64,000 bases of DNA, from positions 496,001-560,000 of the forward strand of contig NZ_CP034689.1 in assembly GCF_003994415.1 (NCBI RefSeq). Reading direction: 5' to 3'. The DNA is from Achromobacter spanius (GTDB taxonomy: Bacteria; Pseudomonadota; Gammaproteobacteria; Burkholderiales; Burkholderiaceae_B). Shown one piece after another: positions 59,710-64,000 of this stretch. Position numbers and translations under genes: made by a program. The first letter of the stretch is position 1. Each line of letters begins with the position of its first letter. The notes beneath the pieces were generated by a model. The model was given only the letters and a program-made list of their open reading frames with translations, was not told where the DNA came from and made no database searches.

Positions 59710-60831
59710 ATGCCTCGCCTGCGAATTCTGCACGTCAACCTGAGCTCCAGCTTTGGAGGGCGAGAGCTACGAGTCCTGAACGAGATGCTGGCCATGCGCG
59801 AGCGAGGGCATCGACTGGAGATCGCTTGTTCTGCGAGGTCTGAGCTAGAGCGTAGGTCAACTAGGCATGGCTTTACGACGCACTCCGTTGAGATGAGCGG
59901 GTTGTTCGCGGCAGCATGTGCGCCGCTCCGAATATTGGCAATACTGCACGCCGGTGATTTCGAGATTATTAACACTCATTCAGTTTCGGATGACCTACGC
60001 ACCGGGCTTTTGGGGCGATTTGTTAAGACGTGCTTGTTGGTTCGGACCCATCACCGAGAAGAGCGGCGTCGGCTGCCAAAATTTTACGAAAGTGCGAGTG
60101 ATCATGTCATAACCGTCAGTGACTACCTAAGACGTCGGTACCTTGACCGAGGCTTTCCGACCCATCGAGCGATGGCAGTGCCAACGAGCCTAGATGTCGC
60201 TGGTGCCTTTCCAGAGTCTGCTTCAACTCGATTGGCGCTAGGCCTGCCCGACTCAGCGATCATTGTTGGCAGCATGGCGGATGAGCGAGACGGAAACGGC
60301 CTACTCCTCCTTGTCGAGGCGATGCGTCCGCTGATAGAAATGCGTCCTGATGTTCATTTGGTGCTGGCGGGACTGGATGGGGCTCGCCTGAATTTGATAA
60401 AGCGGCGAGCCTTGGATATCGGACTGAAGGGAAGGGTTCACTTTGCAAACCGCGCGCTGCCCGATGATAGGTTGATTGAAACGTTTGATATCTATGCTGT
60501 GACGCCTGAAATCGACGTCGAGGGATCTGCATTTATTCGCGCGTCCGCATCTGGCCTGCCTGTTGTCGGTACCGCGGTAGGTTGCATCCCAGAGGTTATT
60601 AAAAATGGTGTCTCAGGATATGTTGTGTTGGCTTCCGATGTATTGATTCTTCGATCGGTGCTCGGAAAGTTGATTGAGGACGATGGCTTGCGACGCCGTC
60701 TTGGAAGGGGGGGATACCAACGGTTTCAGCGTCACGGAAAATTTGGTACGGCTAGAACGGCCGAGGTTTTGGAGCATGCCTACCTTGGATGGCTGAAGGC
60801 TGGGGAGCAAAGGGCGGGCGAAGGTATTTGA
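59710..60831 (+). CDS. Family 4 glycosyltransferase (GT-B)
   Basis: 373 residues. The N-terminal domain opens LRILHVNLSSSFGGRELRVLNEMLAMRERGHRLEIAC, with the GG loop, and VITVSDYLRRRYLDRGF is the usual middle block. The donor-binding C-terminal domain has EIDVEGSAFIRASASGLPVVGTAVGCIPEVIKNGVSGYVV, the GT4 EX7E region. It acts in the cytoplasm and probably adds a sugar to an LPS core or a similar acceptor. It follows the ArnT-like gene by 78 bases. Confidence 0.9.
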   Translation: MPRLRILHVNLSSSFGGRELRVLNEMLAMRERGHRLEIACSARSELERRSTRHGFTTHSVEMSGLFAAACAPLRILAILHAGDFEIINTHSVSDDLRTGLLGRFVKTCLLVRTHHREERRRLPKFYESASDHVITVSDYLRRRYLDRGFPTHRAMAVPTSLDVAGAFPESASTRLALGLPDSAIIVGSMADERDGNGLLLLVEAMRPLIEMRPDVHLVLAGLDGARLNLIKRRALDIGLKGRVHFANRALPDDRLIETFDIYAVTPEIDVEGSAFIRASASGLPVVGTAVGCIPEVIKNGVSGYVVLASDVLILRSVLGKLIEDDGLRRRLGRGGYQRFQRHGKFGTARTAEVLEHAYLGWLKAGEQRAGEGI

Positions 60832-61175
60832 TTGCCTACCGAGAGTCGTTGTGCGGTTCTAGTTCTTAGTGCGCCTATCGACCCGCGCAACGCTAGCTTC
60901 ACGTACACGAGTTGGCCCAACAGTTCCATGAATGTCTGGGTGACTATGAAGCCCGGCACAATTGGTATCGCGATGGGCATGGCTAGGCCAAGAGATAAGA
61001 CCACGAGAGTGTTGTGCGTTGCGGTGCTGAACGCCACAGCCAGTTTTGGCTTCGACGGTAGGCGTAGCATTGCGGCGCCAGCGCAATCGAGTGCATGCGC
61101 GACGACGGCATAGGCCAGATACGCCGGGGCGATCCACCAGGCGGCGCGGCCTGCCAGCCCGAGTTCAGGCAGGGA
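60780..61175 (-). pseudogene. 3' remnant of an arsenic-resistance/bile-acid-symporter-type gene
   Basis: The open frame upstream of the ATG at 61070 reads LPELGLAGRAAWWIAPAYLAYAVVAHALDCAGAAMLRLPSKPKLAVAFSTATHNTLVVLSLGLAMPIAIPIVPGFIVTQTFMELLGQLVYVKLAL. This matches the last helices of ACR3/ArsB-like permeases as I recall them. The frame hits a stop at 61176-61178, so the first two-thirds of the gene is missing. It was cut where the ICE backbone resumes. Confidence 0.6.
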
Positions 61176-61187
61176 TTAGCCCAACGC

Positions 61188-61216
61188 AAAAAAAATGGGC
61201 CGCGTATGCGGCCCAT
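61188..61216 (-). terminator. Terminator of the small gene at 61227
   Basis: ATGGGCCGC/GCGGCCCAT stem; the minus strand then reads eight T. It stands at the breakpoint with the truncated permease. Confidence 0.8.
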
Positions 61217-61226
61217 CCGGACGTCT

Positions 61227-61370
61227 CTACTTCTGACTGTCCTGTGATTCATCCCTGCGATCTAGCAGGTCACGCAACGGTATGCGGAACGGTCGACCAT
61301 TGGAACGGCGAATCACACGACCATTTTTTAGCCGGATGGTCATCCGGTAAATCACGTTGGCATCTGACAT
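61227..61370 (-). CDS. Small basic protein (47 residues)
   Basis: MSDANVIYRMTIRLKNGRVI then RRSNGRPFRIPLRDLLDRRD. The ATG 61370 has GGAGCTGACA upstream. It is strongly basic and probably nucleic-acid binding or a short regulatory peptide. It is followed by a terminator. No family recognised. Confidence 0.6.
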   Translation of the reverse strand: MSDANVIYRMTIRLKNGRVIRRSNGRPFRIPLRDLLDRRDESQDSQK

Positions 61371-61538
61371 TGTCAGCTCCTTTGAAGGCGGGGGTAACCC
61401 ACCTGGGCGATACGTCCACCCAATTCGGAGCGTTGACAACTCTACTTGACCGGAATTACGATCAAGTTTCCAAAGCGCTATCAACGCACCAAGATGCCTG
61501 TCTCAGGGTTACCCCCGAAATATGAGATGGGCATTTTC

Positions 61539-61571
61539 GCGGCCCCCGAATTTCCTAGATTCGGGGGCCGC
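61539..61571. terminator. Hairpin, possible terminator
   Basis: GCGGCCCCCGAAT/ATTCGGGGGCCGC stem with a short loop. It lies between two leftward genes. Confidence 0.6.
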
Positions 61572-61620
61572 TACCTTTTGGGCGGCCGGTTTAGGGCTTC
61601 CCTCAAAGCGTGAAGCCATT

Positions 61621-61947
61621 CTATGGCAAAAGCCGTCCCCCGGGCAAGAAAAAGCTGAAGAGCAGTCGAAACCCACCCCTCAGACGCTCCAGGAGGCCCG
61701 TAGGGAGCATTTCGGGCCCGCGGACCGCTGCGGCCTCGCCCGGGCAGCTGAAGGCCTTCAGTGGCCTCAGGATGCGATTTGCGGGGTTCTCCAATTCGCC
61801 AGCTGGCTCTTGCGCTGGCCGTAAAAAACCCAATCGTGCCGGGGGTTCAATGATGATGGGCAGAGGAGGCGCCACATCCGATTCCCCTTGAATATGTCCG
61901 CGATTGGCTTTGACCGGCGCACTTGTTGGGGCCTTACGACGAGTCAT
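61621..61947 (-). CDS. Hypothetical protein downstream of the relaxase
   Basis: 108 residues from ATG 61947 (MTRRKAPTSAPVKANRGHIQGES). A Pro/Leu-rich middle (PPLPIIIEPPARLGFLRPAQEPAGELENPANRILRPLKAF) and a hydrophobic C-terminus (FRLLFSFFLPGG) give no recognisable fold. Frames overlap on the other strand, so coding is not certain. A longer frame starts at GTG 62004. If real, it may be the last gene of the traI operon. Confidence 0.4.
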   Translation of the reverse strand: MTRRKAPTSAPVKANRGHIQGESDVAPPLPIIIEPPARLGFLRPAQEPAGELENPANRILRPLKAFSCPGEAAAVRGPEMLPTGLLERLRGGFRLLFSFFLPGGRLLP

Positions 61948-61978
61948 TGACAGGAAACAATCGTGGTTGTTGTGTATT

Positions 61979-62003
61979 TGCAACAAGTGTTCTAATTGTT
62001 GCA
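61979..62003. promoter_or_regulatory. Inverted repeat TGCAACAA/TTGTTGCA
   Basis: Perfect 8-base arms, 9-base spacer, between the relaxase stop and the downstream frame. A possible operator or mRNA element. Confidence 0.45.
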
Positions 62004-62099
62004 CCTCACTGCATTTAAGCCCTAATTAGTTTCGCTTCCCCGCCAATCAGCTCAGAAACTATTCAGACTGAGGAAGCCCCCCGCGTGCCACCCCGCACT

Positions 62100-64000
62100 T
62101 CAAGTTCCCAGTTGAAGCTTTTCGCCTATTTCCACCCGCCTCCAAGGCCGCTGGGTTTCTAGGCCAATATCCAGAGCGGCTGTCTTTTCTTCAAGCCGGT
62201 CCACCGCACCATGCAGTTTGCTGGAGTTGTCTGTGAAGATCTCCGTGCGGTAGCGCGCCCGGGAGATCGCTACGTAGTAGACGTCTCGCTGCGTCGTGCG
62301 CGAAAAACTCTCGGAATTAATCAGCGCACGATCACACGTCAGTCCCTGCGCGCTATGGCTTGTGGACGCGTAGGCACGGTCTAGATGCAGGGGCGCTGTT
62401 GCCGCGTCCATCGTGATTCGGCGGCCCCTTCCGCCGATGGTGACTGTTGTGGGTGTGACAGCAAGCACTTCAAACCGATCACCGTTGGCCAGATCGAGCG
62501 TCGCATTGTGTCTGGTGACCCGAACCCAATCCCCGGCTGATAATTCCGCTTCGACGGGTTCGTATACAGAGAGCTTAGCCGCGCGAGCAGGATTGAAGGC
62601 TGTCTTGACCTTGCTCTCAATATGCTCGACAACCAAGTCGTTTGGCTTTCCGGAAAGTGTACCGACGACGCGGTACATCTCTCCCTGCCGTAGGTTGCCG
62701 GCTCTGTAGTCCCTTTCGGGCTGCACAACATCACCAGCGATGAAATACTTGGCCACTCGTCGCTCTGCCTGAGTAGTGTCCCGGCGGGTAAGCAGATTGA
62801 ATCCAAAGCCGCGGCCGCTCAGCCCGAGAGCTTGGTGAGTAGCCTCATTTAACGCGTTGCGCGAATCGTTCGTGCCAGTCACGATGAGCGTTTCCCGGCG
62901 TTCGTCGTCGTTGAGCCCCGCGTATCGCGTCGCTATCGCGCCATAGCGTTCGCCATCATCCTTGATGGTGTGCACCGCTCTCAGCTGCGCATCCAAAACG
63001 CCCAGGGACGCTGACGCCTGTCCCTTGGCGGCTAGCTCTACAGCAGCCTTCAATTCAGGCGACTTTTGACGGATGATGTCTCCCATTTGCGCGGTGGCCA
63101 TGCCAGCTACCTGCAACTGGTGGAACGGACGGCCGGCCTCGATGGCCTTGGTTTGGCCCGTGTCGCCCAGCATGACGATGCGAGCGCCGTCAGCCTCAGC
63201 CATCTTCATCAGTCGTTCCATGAGACGGGCTGGAACCACGCCTGCCTCATCGATGACCAGAAGGGTTTTCGGGTCGAGCTTGAAGCGGTCTTTCTGACGT
63301 GCCTCCAGAATAGACGCCACGGTCCTGGCTTCCATCCCAAGTTCTCGCAAGGCCTCGATCTGCTTCCCATAGGAGGCAACGGCCTGCACCTTGTAGCCCG
63401 CCGTTTCCGCAGCCTCCTTCACTTGGGCCAGCATGTGCGACTTTCCGGTTCCTGCTAAGCCTTGGACGCCAATGAATCGGTGCGGCGTGCTCAGGATTAG
63501 GTTCGCAGCCGCCAACTGACCCGGCTTGAGAGAACGACCGGCCATAGCACTTTGGGCTGCTTTGATATCCAGGATGGGCGCGACCTGGTCGCGCCCCTCG
63601 CGCTCAATCTGAAGGATTCGCTTTTCACGCTCCCGTGCCACCTGGGTGGTGTACCTTGCGCCGGTCGGAACAAGTTCGCCACGAGCTATGGAAATGCGGG
63701 TTTTCTCGTCTGCATGCTTCTTGCTCATCCCGTCGGCGACTAGGGTGGCCACCAAATCCGACCTGGAGGCGCCGGCCCCGTCTTTGTCCTTTGCGTGGCG
63801 AAATTGAATCGTCCCTAAGATGAGATGGCCTTTATCCAGTGAGCGCTTGACGGCCGATTTAAGATCGCCCAGCTTGATGCCCATCCCGTGTGAGCGATAC
63901 AGGGCAGTTTTCAGCATCTCCTTACCGTCCATTACGGACTCTCGTTCCGTGTGGTGTTTGATCGCCCATCGAAGGCATTCGTCGGAAATGAGCGCGGCTG
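62100..64000 (-). CDS. traI: Conjugative relaxase/helicase TraI (MobF, TrwC type), C-terminal part
   Basis: Partial: the frame is open to the window edge at 64000, and the bases before the ATG at 63932 encode AALISDECLRWAIKHHTERESVMDG, so the true start lies beyond. The visible 633 residues are the helicase part: HTERESV and TALYRSHGMG, Walker A IGVQGLAGTGKSHMLAQV, Walker B LLVIDEAGVVPARL, GDTGQTKAIEAGRPF, and motif VI STSHSAQGLTCDRALINSES with YYVAISRARYRTEIFTD. The relaxase domain with its Tyr is outside. It unwinds the transferred strand, which marks the element as self-transmissible. Confidence 0.92.
   Translation of the reverse strand, partial: AALISDECLRWAIKHHTERESVMDGKEMLKTALYRSHGMGIKLGDLKSAVKRSLDKGHLILGTIQFRHAKDKDGAGASRSDLVATLVADGMSKKHADEKTRISIARGELVPTGARYTTQVAREREKRILQIEREGRDQVAPILDIKAAQSAMAGRSLKPGQLAAANLILSTPHRFIGVQGLAGTGKSHMLAQVKEAAETAGYKVQAVASYGKQIEALRELGMEARTVASILEARQKDRFKLDPKTLLVIDEAGVVPARLMERLMKMAEADGARIVMLGDTGQTKAIEAGRPFHQLQVAGMATAQMGDIIRQKSPELKAAVELAAKGQASASLGVLDAQLRAVHTIKDDGERYGAIATRYAGLNDDERRETLIVTGTNDSRNALNEATHQALGLSGRGFGFNLLTRRDTTQAERRVAKYFIAGDVVQPERDYRAGNLRQGEMYRVVGTLSGKPNDLVVEHIESKVKTAFNPARAAKLSVYEPVEAELSAGDWVRVTRHNATLDLANGDRFEVLAVTPTTVTIGGRGRRITMDAATAPLHLDRAYASTSHSAQGLTCDRALINSESFSRTTQRDVYYVAISRARYRTEIFTDNSSKLHGAVDRLEEKTAALDIGLETQRPWRRVEIGEKLQLGT

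Noticed and set aside
1..64000. CRISPR arrays and retron reverse transcriptase
   Set aside because: I looked for evenly spaced direct repeats and for a YxDD reverse-transcriptase protein and saw neither.

Overview
The window is high-GC betaproteobacterial DNA, most like Achromobacter or Bordetella (Alcaligenaceae). This is an inference from protein flavour, the CaiB/acyl-CoA gene set and a TAGGATGGGTG repeat family. It has two parts: ordinary chromosome (1-15141) and the left end of an integrative conjugative element (ICE, 15142 to beyond 64000).

Chromosome. 1-4164 holds a leftward dipeptide-type ABC transporter (substrate-binding protein, two permeases, the second cut by the window edge) with a deacylase-like amidohydrolase inside the cluster. 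4519-8579 holds a small hypothetical gene, NAD(P)H-hydrate dehydratase, two enoyl-CoA hydratase-family genes and a nitronate monooxygenase. 8784-13653 is a TetR-controlled acyl-CoA catabolic run: regulator, acyl-CoA dehydrogenase, CaiB/BaiF CoA-transferase, 3-hydroxyacyl-CoA dehydrogenase. A di-haem cytochrome c faces it across a terminator bracketed by two copies of the repeat. A tRNA-Arg(CCG) at 15067-15141 ends the chromosome and is the attachment site.

ICE backbone. Next to the tRNA lie a tyrosine integrase and an excisionase, then a leftward operon of small membrane proteins and a DUF1173 protein. A repressor/Cro-like switch with its own palindromic operators follows, then an IncP-like IncC (ParA)/KorB pair. 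Six palindromes of the KorB operator type TTTAGCNGCTAAA are spread over 19.5-26.2 kb and tie this region into one regulon that includes an H-NS-like protein, a VbhA/Fic toxin-antitoxin pair and membrane proteins. A LexA-type box sits between two small divergent genes beside a SRAP (HMCES/YedK) gene. An IS1111-type insertion sequence with a long non-coding 3' end has landed in a repeated leader block upstream of an ArdB/KlcA antirestriction gene. Two methyltransferase-family genes, a free-standing ClpX zinc-finger protein, a large ParB-like protein and HigBA follow. The right edge is the helicase part of a MobF (TrwC/TraI) relaxase, which runs off the window.

Cargo. Two blocks stand out. (1) 34642-36260 is a translationally coupled two-gene unit: a PD-(D/E)xK/DUF4297-like nuclease and a protein with a uracil-phosphoribosyltransferase-like fold but a degraded PRPP loop. 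It lies between two diverged ~440-bp direct repeats. It is my best candidate for an undescribed, defence-like system. (2) 41450-60831 is a zinc/cadmium/cobalt resistance island: a P1B-4-type ATPase (CzcP-like), three DUF4148 proteins, a membrane protein with a His/Ser tail, a porin, two OmpR-type regulators with one histidine kinase, CzcCBA, and an ArnC/ArnT-like/GT4 glycosyltransferase trio. A shared 16-bp palindrome in front of three transcription units suggests common control by the CzcR-like regulators.
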